A DNA stretch of 64,000 nt from Siderastrea siderea (lineage: Eukaryota; Cnidaria; Anthozoa; Scleractinia; Rhizangiidae): the NCBI GenBank assembly GCA_964030785.1, contig OZ034971.1, forward strand, positions 32,374,304-32,438,303, written 5' to 3'. The translations under genes were made by a program, and so were the position numbers. This document shows positions 15,001-30,000 of the stretch, piece by piece (position 1 is the first letter of the stretch; each line of letters opens with the position of its first letter). A model generated the notes under the pieces. It saw only the letters and a program-made list of their open reading frames with translations. It was not told the DNA's origin and ran no database searches.

Positions 15001-18000
15001 TTTCTTTCCTTAAACTGGGGAGGAGAAAAACAGAGTTACATGTAGAAAATCTGGTTTTTCAAATTAGTGAAGCAGCGCTTACTGGGTTAAGATGCATAAT
15101 TAATTACACTGTAGGACCGCTTTTAAAATCAGCTATATAAGTACATGATATTTGTATACAGTAGAACTATACCTTTCTGAAGGAGGTAGTTCATTAATTA
15201 CTAAATATACAGGCCACACATTTGCTCCAGTGGACTTCACAACCCTTACACCATCTGTGTTTCCCAAGAAGGATATATTGTTGACATGAGAAAGAATTCC
15301 ACCTGGTTTGCTTAATCTCTTGTACAAATCGCCATCATAAACATCCTCAATTGCATCATTCTGCTTTTTTTTTTCGTGTGAATCTGTATTTTAGCTTTTC
15401 TGGAGTATCAGGACCTTTAAATAAAAATTAAGAAAGTAGAAATATACGGCATCTCCAACTAAAAAATGATTTATACCCCAGTGATACACTTAAATCCAAG
15501 TTTTAAAATACTAGAACTTTTTTAACTCGTGAATGCAATGAATGGGTTCTTGGTTTTATATGGGTGATTTCGAGTCACACTCAAGGACATCGAAAGTTTT
15601 TTGCTTCTACAAGTCAACGTATTGTTCATTGGAATAAAATTTTTGGCTGGACAAGCTTTTTGTTGATTATTCTGTCTGTTTTAGCGATAGTTCGCTTTAG
15701 GAAGCAATTGTTTGTAAACAGGGACTAATTTGCATAAGCAGGTTGAAATTATTTAAAACAAGTGTCTCTCAGACTCAACGTATGCGAAATTTCAACAATT
15801 TTCATTTTCAAGGTACTTTTCTTACCTAATACTTGATACGTAACCATAGTCTGTAATCAGAATATATTAATTTAACTTATATTCTAGTGTAAAAAAAATT
15901 AATTTAGGGAGCCAACAATGTTTAGTTATGTTGTTTTCTGTGCAAAAACACATGCAAAACTGACAGCACACACTGATCTGTTTCTGTTTCCATTTCTTGG
16001 TCTACCCGTATTCCTCGATTCATAGAACTAAAAATCTGCTTTCCTCTAACAATCAGTTAAGATGTCATGCTGCACGCGGCAGTTTAACATCTTACTTTTT
16101 GGAAAAAGCATTAGCACTCCTCCATTTCATTCACAAGTTGGCTCATAGTCCCTTTGATTATTATCCTACTACCGTTCGGCCCCACAGACACAATTATATA
16201 GAAAAGATAAGACGTGTGTAGGACCGGACAGGTTGGCACAAGCCGGTCTGTGAAAAGCTGTCCGGCCCCGCACATCTCATCCATAAATATAGCATGTGCA
16301 TTTCATCTTTCATTCAGTCACCATAAATCTTTTTGCAATTTTCCAATCAAATTATAAGCACATAAAAAGGTAGTATGATGAAATACTTATTAACCGGCTT
16401 CTATGATATGATTAGTGAGGGCTGTGGCTGCAGGGCCAAGAATGACAGGTTGGTAAATAACTTCAATCATAAAATCATAAAAACTTTACAAATCAAATAC
16501 ATGTAAACTACCTACTTGAAAGAACTCCTTTCAGCTGCTCTTCAATGGGAAGTTCCAAGAAGAATGTCTCCTGCGATAGCTCACCCATACACATGTTGCA
16601 TGTTTTACCGTTAGGAGGTATATCTGTCCCAATATAGGCTTTGCATGCACTGGAGGGGCAATAGAAATGCTTACGCATAGGATTGTTCAGACTTTGAAAG
16701 AATTTGCAGAAGTCCTTCATGTCCTTTGTACAGTTATTGTCCTGTGGACAATGCAGTGACACAAGGTGTAGCAAGTCTTCTGTGGCCACATTAGAAAGTT
16801 TGTGTCTCAGAACAAATGAACTAATCAGCAACATACTCTCTTCTAATGTCACTTGTGAATTTTTGTAGAGAAGGCATTTTTCCGCTGAGGTAGAACTTTC
16901 TTTGTCACGTCCCTCAGAATTTTGTGATTCAAAGACTTGGATATAGTCTGTGACTATGTCACTGAGTAACTCTGAGTCACAAAAGTCAAAAGTATCAGGC
17001 AAAAATTTGTCCATTTCATCTTTCTCTTGGATTCCTTCAGAGATGTTTTGATCTGCAGCTCTCGTATCTAGATCCAGGAGTTTGCATGACTTTGTATTTT
17101 CAAAGTGTTCTTGGTTCATTGCAAAAAATATGGAGTCTTCACATTGGTTGTTTATATCACCACAAGTAACTGAATTATTGCAAGATTCAGTTGCCACATT
17201 GCAAATGTCATTGACCTCACCAAGATGAACATCATTACCCTTTCTCCTTGGTAAATTTGTAAAACTTGTGGACTCTTCATAATTTGCACAGGGGGCGGGG
17301 TAACCGTGGTAAGCATCTTGGGGTTGAGGCAGGTCTGCAGGGAGTGGACTAGTGGATGAGACATCACCTGATCGAGTAAGGGCAAAAAAAATCAAACTAG
17401 ACATGCGGGTGAAATGTCATAATAAAATAAATTTAATACTTAATTTCCGAAATAATTTGCAAGACTTTTACATGCCTCGGAAGGAAAAATGCATGATTAT
17501 AGAATCTGTAAAAAACTGTAAAGTCAAACAACAGCAGAAAAGTGGTGCAACTGTTGCATTTGAACGAATCAGCAGAACCGAAGTTTATTTCATTATGTAT
17601 ACAACCTTTTATATACGATCTCGTTCAAGACGTTTTCGGGGCAAAAACGTTTAATATACGCATCTAAAGAGTATTACAAGATATCAAAAGTTTTTAAAAT
17701 AAAATATTGCAGGGTGCACAGTTGGATAGATAGCTCGCGCTCTACACTTTAGGCCAAAAGATAATTAAGCTTAATATCTCGAGCTCAGGACAGGAGGCTT
17801 TATTTACAAGAAAAACTGCAATCCTTTGACACCGGGATTGCTGTGGCACTAACCTTCCTCTGACAGCACCACTAATTCTTCCATTTCCATAGGCGGTGGA
17901 ACATGTAAAGACGGTATCTGCACCTCCGAAATGAAGTTGCTCTCTTCAATGAGATCGTGTGCATGTCTTGTTCTTTTTACTAGCTGTTCTCCAACATGAC

Positions 18001-21000
18001 TAGAACGATTTTCTTGCTGCTTTGTCCGTTTCATTCCAGACTCCAAGAAAAAGCACAAGAATACTAAATTCAACGCTTGAAAGAAGCTCGAAAATTTCTC
18101 GAAACGCCGATGTCAGATATGTCAACGAACGTGACGGACAACGTGACCTTGATCAAAAATCAGCGGTCACTTAACCAAAAATACGAGTGCGCACTCACTA
18201 CGCAAAAAGGCGCGAAAGGGATCTGAAACGCGGGTTCCACTTTTCAAAGGCGGGAAAAAGAACCAATATAATCAGAGTCTACGGTTCCCTCTTTAACCGA
18301 GCGCCTCGGGTAGAACTCGAGCAGTTTTTCAAGCAGTCCATCGAGCAGGCTTTCGTTGAAAAATGTCTTTTCCTACAAGAAAGGCTCAGGTGCCAGAAAA
18401 ACTATGTGAAAAAGGTAAGTTTCCTCTTTTGTTTTTTTAAAGTGCGTTGGATACGAACTGAGATGACTGAAAAGTGGGAAACTGCTTTTAAAATAATTGT
18501 TCTTCTTGACCATTAGTTTACCCTGCGAGCAGTGGTTCCCGGCGAACGAGAGGACGTTAGTTTTGATCCCCATTAAGACGTCGGCTATGTATTTAAGATT
18601 ACATATAACCGTCACAACAATCTCCCAAACTGATTTTAATAACTTTTTTCTTCACTGTAGTGTTTGTTTTAGTTAAGTACATAAGAGACGGGATTTTCAA
18701 AGTGCTAGAGTTTAAAGACATAAAAGACTACTGTAATGACCGCTGTATGGTCTATTGTAGTCTAGGGTTAACCGCATATGTTTCCGTTTATTGATACAAA
18801 GAACAATTAAATCGTTTGTTTGATTTTCTGCTCTTAAAGCACGTATTTAGTTAAGTTCGTGCAGTTGATTCCATGCCTTCGTATTGAACACTAAAAAGAA
18901 GTAAGAAAACAAGAATTAAGACAAGAAGCAAGCCACAAGAGGCAAGCGCAGGACTGATATGTAAGTGAAAACAGTTCTACCTTTAGTTTTCGATCAAGTT
19001 TAGAAGTTTATTTTCGCCTTTTATTTTGCTTTGTAAATAATTGCATGACTTAGCCATAGTGATTTTTCGGAAATAAGTCGCCATTGTTACTTTTCGTGTT
19101 AGCTTCGTTTTTGCCTTGTTTTTAGTCATTGGTTAGTTTAGTTCTTTGCTAGGGCCTCCCTACTAGGCTGTCGCATCTCATTAGACTTTCTAATTAAGTT
19201 AGAATTAAGTTAGCCTTTATGTGCTTCGCTACTTGTGGGAAAATTGCCACGTGATTAACTAGTTTTGCACGAATCAATGATTTACCTTTAATTAGTTTTA
19301 AGCTTATATACATTTTATGTTAATCGAATTTCAGTTTACGGCTTTCGATGGTTGTACAACAATTAGATGTCAAGGGAATAAAAGAATTGTGTTCTACATC
19401 TGAGTGTTTCGATCACGAGCCCGTAGAATAGTCCTTAAATATTCGAATCAAGACCGGCCACGACACCTCTTGAAACTCTTGAGAGTCGCCCGCCGCTACA
19501 GTAAAATATCATCCAATCGCCTATGTCGAAGAAATGATTAGATCGTTAAGGAACTAAAGAAAGGATAAACAATGAGCTCAGGTTCGAAAGAAGAAAACAT
19601 AGAAGCTGACGAAATTGCAAAACCACTTGCCGAACACGAAAACCAAGAAAAATGCGAAGAATCCGAGGGTGCGGCATCCGGCAATTTGAAAGACGACAAG
19701 ATTAAAGAAAAGCGCGAAAGAAAACTAACCGAAAAGGGAAAAGAATACCGAAGGGAGGTTCTCGATTCCACAAGGAAGGCAGCTAGTACTAAACTGCGAC
19801 AGAAAATTGAAAAAATAAAGAACTTAATTAACTCAAGCGAACCAGCATGGGTAGTTCTGCAACTCGAAAGGGATGGTCTGGATCAGATAAAGGAAGAGTT
19901 TAACGATGCTCATCATGCGTTTCACGAATTTCTGGAGAACGAAGATGAAAGAGAAGCATCATATCGTTGGTTTGACGTACAGGATAGAGAGTGCATGGAG
20001 TGTAGAATCAAATTAACCGAACGAATTCACTCTGTAGAAAGGGCACAAGACAATTCGAAACCCAAATCCATGACTTCCGGCCGTTCTAAAACCTCACAAA
20101 AATCACGAAAAACCGTATCCTCGAGATCTTCAGCTCACTCAGCTCGCTCTAAGAGAATCGAAGCAGCAACAAGAAAAGCTAAGCTAGAAGTCGAAATGAA
20201 ATTTCTAGAGCAAGAACTCGAGCTCAGAAGGCTCCAATTAATGAAGGATATTTCCTTAGCAAATGCCGAAGAGGATGCGATGAAAAGAATCTTAGAGGAA
20301 GATAAGATAAAACCAATTAGCGACCGGAAATCAATTAATAAAGATGAAGGCAAAAAAGATTATGCTGATGATGAAAGGCACTCCCAAGGGGACCTTCCGC
20401 CGACAATCATCCCTAAAGACGTGCTAACACCAGGCACATCCGTCACGCAAGAATCTTCGAAAGCCACGCACGAAATTAACGGCCTTGAGAAGAAAGAAGA
20501 ACGAAGTTTAAACGATTTAAGCGCCCTTAGAGAGTTAATACATTTACAAGAAAAACAAACCGAATTAAGCGCTTTAATAGCAAATCAACAGAAGATAAGT
20601 TCCTTGCCCGTACAAGAACCGCCAGTATTTAACGGAAACGTTTTGGATTATCCTGCCTTTATACAGGCATTTGAAGCTATTATCGAGAATAAAGTGGACT
20701 CAAATAAGGACAGACTCTTCTTTCTCAATAAGTACACAACCGGAAAGGCAAATGAGGCCGTCAAGGGTTTCGTGACGCTAAATACTGACGATGGATACAG
20801 CCAAGCGAAGGCGTTATTGGCAGAAAGGTTCGGTAACCCTTACAATGTCGCCGAAAGGTACAAATCTCAGCTACGACAATGGCCTAAAGTCCGAGACGGG
20901 GATAGCGCGGGAATACAAGACCTCTCCGATTTTCTAATCTGCTGCAAGGAAGTCATGAAATCTATGAGATACCTGGACGAGCTCAACTCGACAGAAACGC

Positions 21001-24000
21001 TCATACAAGTCAGCGCAAAACTACCATCATACTCTGGTGTGAAATGGTGTAGGCATGCACGCGATATAAGAGCTAAGAAGAAGAACACGGTTACTTTCAG
21101 TGACCTCGTCGAGTTTGTGAAGGAAGAGGCTGAACTAGCAACAGATCCTGTCTTCTCCCCGAACAACCTAAGGCAAGAGCGAAACAAAGAGTCAAATCGA
21201 GAAGGTCCCAGTATGCAGTTTAAGAGCCGCATGAAGCGTCCGCCCTCAGCTAATAGCCTTTTGACTTCGACTGGAGGAGACGCTGGCAAGAAATCGGTTC
21301 GACCATCTGCCCGTTGCCTGTTGTGCCAAAGGAACCACAGTCTAGAAGAATGCCTGGAGTATATGAAGCTAAGTGTCCAAGAGCGAGTAGCCTTCCTAAG
21401 ATCGAAGGGTGCGTGTTTCGGCTGCCTCGAAAAGGGCCACTTGTCGAAGTCTTGTGAGGCGAGGCTCAAGTGCAAGAAATGCGCAAAATTTCATCCTACG
21501 TCTCTACACGAAGATTCGAAGAACAAGAAAGAACCTCCGAAAGAAGGCGATGCAGACAACGAATCCACGGTCCAAGCAGTCAGTAACTGCGCCAGTACCT
21601 CAGATGTCACTGTTGTCAATTCCATGATTCTCCCTGTGTGGCTTCATCACAAGGACCGCCCGCAAACCGAGGTGTTGGTGTACGCTCTTTTAGACAACGC
21701 CAGTGACACAACCTTCATTAAAACGTCAACACTAAAAGACCTCGGTGTAGAGGGTCCCGAGCTAAGACTAAAGTTATACACCATGCATGGAAAGGCAGAA
21801 ATACCGGTTCAGAAGGTCGATGGTTTGGTGGTTGAGCGCTTCGATAAGAAAGTACAGATAGAGCTTCCTAAGTCACACTCACGCGACAGTATCCCTTCAA
21901 GAAGAAACCAAATCCCACGCTCCGAGACAGCAAGCATGTGGCCACACCTTCAGAGAATAGAGAACAAGATCCCTCCCTACCAAGAACAACTAGAAGTAGG
22001 CATTCTGATTGGATGCAACTGCCCCCGAGCTATCAAGCCACGTGAGGTGATAACAGGAAAGGGAGATGACCCCTACGCCATCAGAACGCTACTAGGATGG
22101 GGGATCATTGGCCCAGTCATCCCAGTCAAGGAACTGCTAAACGATGTCAAGAATGAGGAAATTACATGTCACAGAATTATTACCCAAGAAATCGGAGAGA
22201 ACGAACGCTTCGACAACAAGTTCGTGATCAACACACGAACGAAGGAGGTCATCAACCCCTATCAAGTCAAAGAAATGTTCGAAATAGACTTCTCGGAAAG
22301 AAATAGTGGAGACCAAGCGCTCTCCCAAGATGACCGAAAATTCTTAGCAAGAGTTAACGAAGGCATACGCCATCGGGAAGATGGACATTACGAAATGCCC
22401 CTACCATTGAAGGACCCAAACACAGAGCTGCCAAACAATCGAGAGATGGCTTCACACCGTCTTAAGCCCCTCAAGAGAAGATTTGCGTCTGATGCGAAGT
22501 ACCGAAAGGATTACGTAACCTTCATGAACACAGTTATTCAAAGCGGCTATGCCGAGTTAGTGCCACAAGTCAAGGTGCAAGAAGAAAAGAAGGCAGTATG
22601 GTATATCCCGCATCATGGGGTATACCACCCCAAGAAACCAGATAAAATACGCGTAGTGTTCGACTGTTCGGCTCAATTTCAAGGCCAGTCACTGAACAAG
22701 CATCTGTTACAAGGCCCCGATCTCACCAACAATCTAACGGGTGTCCTGTGTCGGTTTCGCCAAGAAGTAGTTGCCGTGATGTGCGACATAGAAGCCATGT
22801 TCTACCAGGTCAAGGTGCCGGAGGAGTGTAGAGACCTCTTACGCTTCCTGTGGTGGGAAGATGGAGACACATCGCGAGAACCAAAAGAATATCGGATGAC
22901 AGTCCACCTGTTTGGAGCTGCATCATCGCCTGGGTGCTCTAATTTCGCTCTGAAGACCACAGCCGACGATAACGAAGAGAAAGTAGGATCAGCCGCCGCT
23001 GAATTTCTGCGTCGTGACTTCTACGTTGACGATGGACTGAAGTCAGTGCCAACAGTCGAGAAAGCCGTGGAGCTTGTTTGAAGTGTAAAGGAAATGTGCA
23101 AGCGCGGCGGATTTAATCTCCACAAATTTGTTTCCAACAGTAAGGAAGTCAGCCAAAGCATACCAGTTGAAGACCGAGCAGAAGATATTAAGAAATTAGA
23201 TCTGGATCAGGATATTCTTCCAATAGAACGCGCGCTCGGGATTCAGTGGTGTATCGAAAACGATTCCTTCAACTTTCGCATCACGCTGAAGGACAAGCCA
23301 TGCACAAGAAGAGGGATATTATCAACCGTGAGCTCCATCTTCGACCCTCTGGGCTTTGTGGCTCCCGTTCTGTTGGAAGGCAAGAAGATACTACAAGAGC
23401 TGTGTAAAGAAGACACTGGATGGGATGATCCTGTTCCGAGCGAAATAAAGGCTAAATGGGAAAAATGGAGGTCAGACCTGCCTCTGTTGCAAGAATTCTC
23501 CGTCGCAAGGTGCTACAAACCCAAGAACTTTGGTCACGTGACCAAAACAGAATTACACCACTTCTCCGACGCAACTAACAAGGGGTATGGACAGTGCTCC
23601 TACCTACGACTTACCAATGATCAGGGCCAAATTCACTGCTCGTTTGTGATTGGAAAATCAAGAGTCACGCCGCTCAAGCCAGTGACCATCCCAAGACTTG
23701 AATTAACGGCCGCGATAACCTCTGTAAGAGTCAGTGAGCAACTAAGAAAAGAGCTACCGCTGGAAAACGCCGAAGAAATCTTCTGGACAGACAGCAAGGT
23801 GATACTTGGCTACATAGCTAACGAGTCAAGAAGATTCCACGTCTACGTGGCCAATCGTGTCCAGGAGATTCATGACAAGACCTCTCCGAAACAATGGAGA
23901 TATGTCGAGACAAAGGCAAACCCTGCAGACGAGGCATCACGTGGTCTTGGTGCCCGAGAAATCCAAAATTCCAAATGGATTTCTGGACCAGAGTTCTTAT

Positions 24001-27000
24001 GGAAAGAAAAAAGTCAGTGGCCTGATGCAATGAGAACGAGAGAGATGATTGTTGATGAAGTCTCCGAACAAGATCCAGAAGTAAAAAGGGGAGTCACCAT
24101 GGCAACAGCAGCATCTGTACCAGAAGTAACGCTTGTGGATCGCATTGAATACTTTTCAGACTGGTTTCGTGCCAAGAAATCTGTTGCGCTCTGCATTCGT
24201 TACATACGGAAACTGAAACGTCTAGTGGAAAAAAAGAGGAGATCTTCGTGTGGAGAACGTCCACCAAGTCTCAATGAAAGAGAAAGGAACACAGAAAGTC
24301 ACCCTTTAACAGTGGAGGAATTACAGCACGCTGAAACTGTTATAATCAAGGCTATCCAAGCCAAGGCCTTTAAGAATGAAATCAAGTCACTGTCAAAGAC
24401 TCAAGAATTACAAGATCTCCAAGGAAGATCCATGCCAAGAAATGCAACATCACTGCAAAAACTCGACCCGTTTTTAGACCAAAACGGTGTACTTCGCGTG
24501 GACGGCCGTATAAGACGGGCAAACCTGAAAGAGGATATCAAGTTCCCCATATTACTTCCAAGAGACGGTCATATCACCAAGCTACTGGTCCAGTACTTCC
24601 ACAAGATATGCAAGCATCAGGGAAGAACAACAACGCTCAATGAATTAAGATCAAATGGCTACTGGATCATCGGCGGTACCTCTTCGGTATCGCACTACAT
24701 TCTTAGTTGTATAAGATGTCGCAAGCTTCGAGGCCCCGCCCAATCCCAGAAAATGTCTGATTTGCCAGAAGACAGACTTCACCAAGCTCCACCATTCACG
24801 TATTGCGCCGTGGATTATTTCGGGCCTTGGATCGTAAAAGACAAGAGAAAGGAGTTAAAAAGATACGGCGTCCTCTTTACATGCATGGCATCAAGGGCCA
24901 TACACTTAGAGGTCGCGCACAGTCTCGAGACAGATTCGTTTATTCAAGCTCTACGCCGCTTTATCTGTCGTCGAGGTCCCATTCGACAGATGAGAAGTGA
25001 CCAGGGTACAAACTTCGTAGGCGCTAAGAAAGAACTTAAGGAAGCCCTTAGCAAGCTAGACCAAGACAAGATAGGCAAGGAGCTTCTCCAGGACAATTGT
25101 GACTGGTTCAGCTTTAAGATGAATGTTCCCTCAGCCAGCCACATGGGAGGTGTCTGGGAACGCCAGATAAGAAGTGTACGTAATGTACTGTCGGTGCTAC
25201 TGGATGATAATGGAACCCAACTCGATGATGAGTCCCTCAGCACATTCATGTGTGAAGCAGAAGCTATCCTCAACAGTAGACCCCTCACGGTGGATGGCCT
25301 ACGAGATCCAGACTCCTTAGCCCCCCTTACGCCTAACCACTTGTTAACGATGAAATCTAAGATCGTACTTCCACCTCCAGGAAAATTTCAGGAGGCTGAC
25401 AAGTATTCAAGAAGACGTTGGAGACGTGTTCAACACCTCGCCAATGAGTTCTGGTGTCGTTGGAAGAAAGAGTTCCTCCAGTCCCTTCAGCTACGTCAGA
25501 AATGGCTGAAGCCTCAGCGAGACCTAAGAAATGACGACATTGTGCTGATCAAAGATGATTGCCTTGCGCGCAATCACTGGCAACTCGCCCGTGTCACAAA
25601 GGCCAACCGTGATGAAGACGGCCACGTGCGCACAGCGCAGCTCCTCCTTGCAGATCCTTACATCACCTCAAAGGGCGTGCGTACAAAGCCAGTACGACTG
25701 CTAGAGAGGCCAATACACAAGCTGGTGTTGCTGATGACAGGAAGCGAGACTGAGGAACAAGAACCGGGGTGTATCCCCGCCAAGGAGCCATGAACTTAGA
25801 ACAAGAACCGGGGTGTATCCTCGCCAAGGAGCCATGAACTTTCTATGTAGTTTTAAGCTAGTTACATTTTAGTTAAGATTTGTGAAATTTAACAATTTCA
25901 GGGGAGCCATGTAATGACCGCTGTATGGTCTATTGTAGTCTAGGGTTAACCGCATATGTTTCCGTTTATTGATACAAAGAACAATTAAATCGTTTGTTTG
26001 ATTTTCTGCTCTTAAAGCACGTATTTAGTTAAGTTCGTGCAGTTGATTCCACGCCTTCGTATTGAACACTAAAAAGAAGTAAGAAAACAAGAATTAAGAC
26101 AAGAAGCAAGCCACAAGAGGCAAGCGCAGGACTGATATGTAAGTGAAAACAGTTCTACCTTTAGTTTTCGATCAAGTTTAGAAGTTTATTTTCGCCTTTT
26201 ATTTTGCTTTGTAAATAATTGCATGACTTAGCCATAGTGATTTTTCGGAAATAAGTCGACATTGTTACTTTTCGTGTTAGCTTCGTTTTTGCCTTGTTTT
26301 TAGTCATCGGTTAGTTTAGTTCTTTGCTAGGGCCTCCCTACTAGGCTGTCGCATCTCATTAGACTTTCTAATTAAGTTAGAATTAAGTTAGCCTTTATGT
26401 GCTTCGCTACTTGTGGGAAAATTGCCACGTGATTAACTAGTTTTGCACGAATCAATGATTTACCTTTAATTAGTTTTAAGCTTATATACATTTTATGTTA
26501 ATCGAATTTCAGTTTACGGCTTTCGATGGTTGTACAACAATTAGATGTCAAGGGAATAAAAGAATTGTGTTCTACATCTGAGTGTTTCGATCACGAGCCC
26601 GTAGAATAGTCCTTAAATATTCGAATCAAGACCGGCCACGACACCTCTTGAAACTCTTGAGAGTCGCCCGCCGCTACAACTACCAAGATCTTAAAGAACA
26701 AGCGTCTTGCTACGCATTATGGACACCAAACAGAGTGTATTACCCTGCTGTTGTCGTAAAGATAAGTGGTAAGCACTAATTAATTTCTCTATCTTATTTC
26801 TGAAGTCTGGGAAAAGTTTGCTGAATTCACATCTTTTGGAGAATAAAACTTTCAAAATGTCAGGTTTTGCTTCCTTAGGCTCAATTACGGAGCCGCTTTT
26901 CGGGAAATGAAAACGGCAATTAGCAAACTGAGCGGTGACTATATGCATGACTATCAGTCAGTGGCACAAAGGAAAACCAACTTTATTACATTTAGGACCA

Positions 27001-30000
27001 AAACGCCAGATTTTTCTATCATTTTGGGTTGGGAAAAAAAAAACACCGTTACACCGAGTTGTAAAGGATCAAGCTCCTGATCCTGCAACTCAATGGCGCG
27101 AATGACTGTCGGCGCGAATATGTGTATTCCCGGATTCCCGGATGCAACGAAGTGAGCCCGCAACACCGCGAGTGGTTCTTAGTTGTGGCCCCCAGACTGC
27201 TCGCTGCATTTCTCGCTGCATCTTTTGTAATCTATGTTTTGTACGACATTTTCCCTTTTAAACCCCTAACATCCAGCAGCGTGTAAATGTGTGTGGCTTA
27301 AAACTGTGAATAAGTGTGCATCCAGTGTTCATATAAGCTAGCTATAACGTATAACAATACCTTTACTCGTAATTTCACTACAGAAGACAAGGAGGAGCTA
27401 CAGAAGCTCAAGGCTAAGCTTGAGAAAGCGGCCAAGAAGAAAACAACACCAGAAGTCACCGCAGAAATCCCTCAAAAAGGTAACAAAAAGTTTTGCATTT
27501 CTTTCACAAAAACGAATCTTGAAAACTGCTCTCTTGTTCGGAAAACAGCTAGAGCTTTCTTGATCACTGAGAGCCACAGAAGCTACACAAACATCTCCAA
27601 GTGTATCCGCAGTTTATGTTTCCTATTTAGAGCATTTTCCAAGCTATTAATTATTACTTTCCAATTCCTGCAAAAAATTCAAAACACTTGAATGGCACAC
27701 ACACACACAAAAATCATTTCACGCCTAGAAAAGCGAAGTAATGACTCAAGTTTTGGCCAGATAGCAAAGCATGCAGTTCTACAATGACACCAAACTCCGG
27801 CTGCCCTAGCTATAATTTATAACTTCGCTCGAATTAGTTTAATTTATACACAGGTACAATACTAAACCACTTAAGATCTAGAACATGATGTAAGTACCTT
27901 CAAGCTGTTAATTAATTAATTCTCTTATGTTTTTTCAACATTTTACATGATGCATTAATTAAATTAATTACAAACTTAGAAATTAAGAAATGTGTGATCT
28001 TTGCAAAATTCATAGAAGCTGATATTGGTATTTGTTTGATTTCTACATTGATTCAGGTGCAAAAGAAACGCCATGCACCAAACAAGGTGAAAGCAGGAAA
28101 AGGAAAAATGAGGACACCAAAAAAACAAAAGAAAAAAGGCAAAAATCTGAAAAGAAACAGAAGAAGAAATCATCAACTGCAAATGAGAAGAAAAGGGCCG
28201 AGAAGAATTCTGAATTAACAAAAATAAAGAAAAAAAACAGTGAGCTCATCAGCAACATTCTTGCTGATGCAGACAGCAACATTCATGCTGATGCAGACAG
28301 CAACATTCATGTTGATGCAGGTCAACAAAGCAGTTTCATTGCTATATCTGACACTGAGGAAGCAGATCAAGCAGCTGATGTTATTAAGTGCACATCTCCT
28401 GAATGTGAGGCAAAAATTAATCAACTCAAAGAAAGAATCATGGCCCTAGAGAAGCAAGGTAAGATTTACTAGCACTAAGACGTTTGGCAAATACATTAAA
28501 TGCCCATGGATTTTTAAGTAATAATAAGTGAAGGAAATGAAAGCTGTAATGATCAAAATTTCCCAGTACTGTGGACTGTACAGGTCTCAAATTATTTCTA
28601 CTGTGTCTAATAGTTTGTCGTTAGGAGACCAGAAGTCTAGTATATTTGTATCACATTAATCACTTATTTATGATGTGACTATAAATAAATTTATTGAGTG
28701 ATAATGTTTTCCTGTGTATATAGTTTCTGATCAACATCGTGATGTACCTGGACAGCTAGCTCATGGTGAAGTAACAGAGAGCTCCCCCCAGTTTGGGAAA
28801 TTTAAAGATAGAAACACAGCAATAGAGCTTGGGGTAAGTTCAAACAGTGGAATACTCAATGCTGATCAGCGTTATACTGATTAAAATAGCTAGCTGTCAT
28901 TATTCTATTTTCATTACAGAGAAAAATAATAACTTAATTTTCAACATATGATCAGACATTACATGCCTCTGTTGGCATGGGTAGAAATAAAATTATTGTC
29001 CTGACCAATTTCTGATCAGCTAGCAACTGGCTCACAAGGCCTAATTAAATAGAACCACTGTTAGGAAATTACATGAAAGTTGAAACAAGAATAGTCAAGC
29101 ATAGTTATTCCTTTAAGTTTTAGTTGCCAGGCTAAAAATTGCTCTGTAGAAAGTCCAGAAAGTTTCATTCATGACCCAGTTAAGAGTGCACTACATCTCA
29201 GAGGCCGGCTGATGTTCCTGTTATCACAGTAATGCTGGCAATTTTATAGTCAATCAGAGGTGCTGTCAAGTTTAGTTATTGTTATGATTTGTAGAGATAG
29301 ATAAATACACATTTGCCTTCAACAAGAGTTTATTCTGAAGTGAAATTACATGGCACGTGATTAAGACAACTCATGTGATAACAGCAATTACACAGGACAA
29401 CCAATCATAACAGTTTTTATTTCATTTTTTTCTTGATAGTGGGTGGAGATAGCAACTGGAGTGTGGATTGATAAAATTGTTCTGAATGCTTGTGTCAAGA
29501 GCAGCAACTCAAGATCAAAAGTAGCCCTCAAGCTACTTAACAAATTTTACCCTAATCTCGAGTCAGTGTTAACTACAGAGAAGGGCCTAAATGATCTTGA
29601 TCAGGATGTAATAAATGCTATTGTTGGTAAGTGAGGAAAAGTCTATTTGTGCACATTAATTATAAGTTATCTTTGAGACTGTAAATTAAAATCAGCAATT
29701 TTTTTGGATGGCTGGGTTAAGGGTGAAGCCCCCTTTTGTTACTGTGCATACGTTCTGCGCATCTTGGGGATGGTCCGAAATATTAAGGTTTCTTAAGGAA
29801 TTTGCGTACTAATACAATGGTATTTTTGTGCGGTTTATGACTATGTGCATGGAAAAAGTAGATCTAAGCAAGATGTAATGGAATATCCAAAAAGAAAATT
29901 GGGGGTAACCTCATACAATTTCTAGAAGCTAGATGTTCAAAGTTTTTCACTACTGGCAAGTGTTGATGGAAGCTTAAGGTGGCCGAACACAGTTTCCTTG

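Larger units (their letters stand above)
18732..26678 (+). mobile_element. BEL/Pao LTR retrotransposon inserted in a BEN exon
   Basis: Two 769-bp direct repeats (18732-19500 and 25910-26678) begin TG and end CA and differ at about three positions. The 5-bp sequence ACTAC flanks the element on both sides (18727-18731, 26679-26683), matching the usual 4-6 bp duplication of this superfamily. A purine-rich tract (AGGGGAG) precedes the 3' LTR. The gag-pol frame has a single in-frame stop. No convincing tRNA primer site was recognised at 19501. The near-identity of the LTRs implies a recent insertion. Confidence 0.95.

Noticed and set aside
19501..19520. Primer-binding site directly after the BEL 5' LTR.
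   Set aside because: The sequence does not start TGG and no tRNA 3'-end complement was recognised, so no site is annotated.
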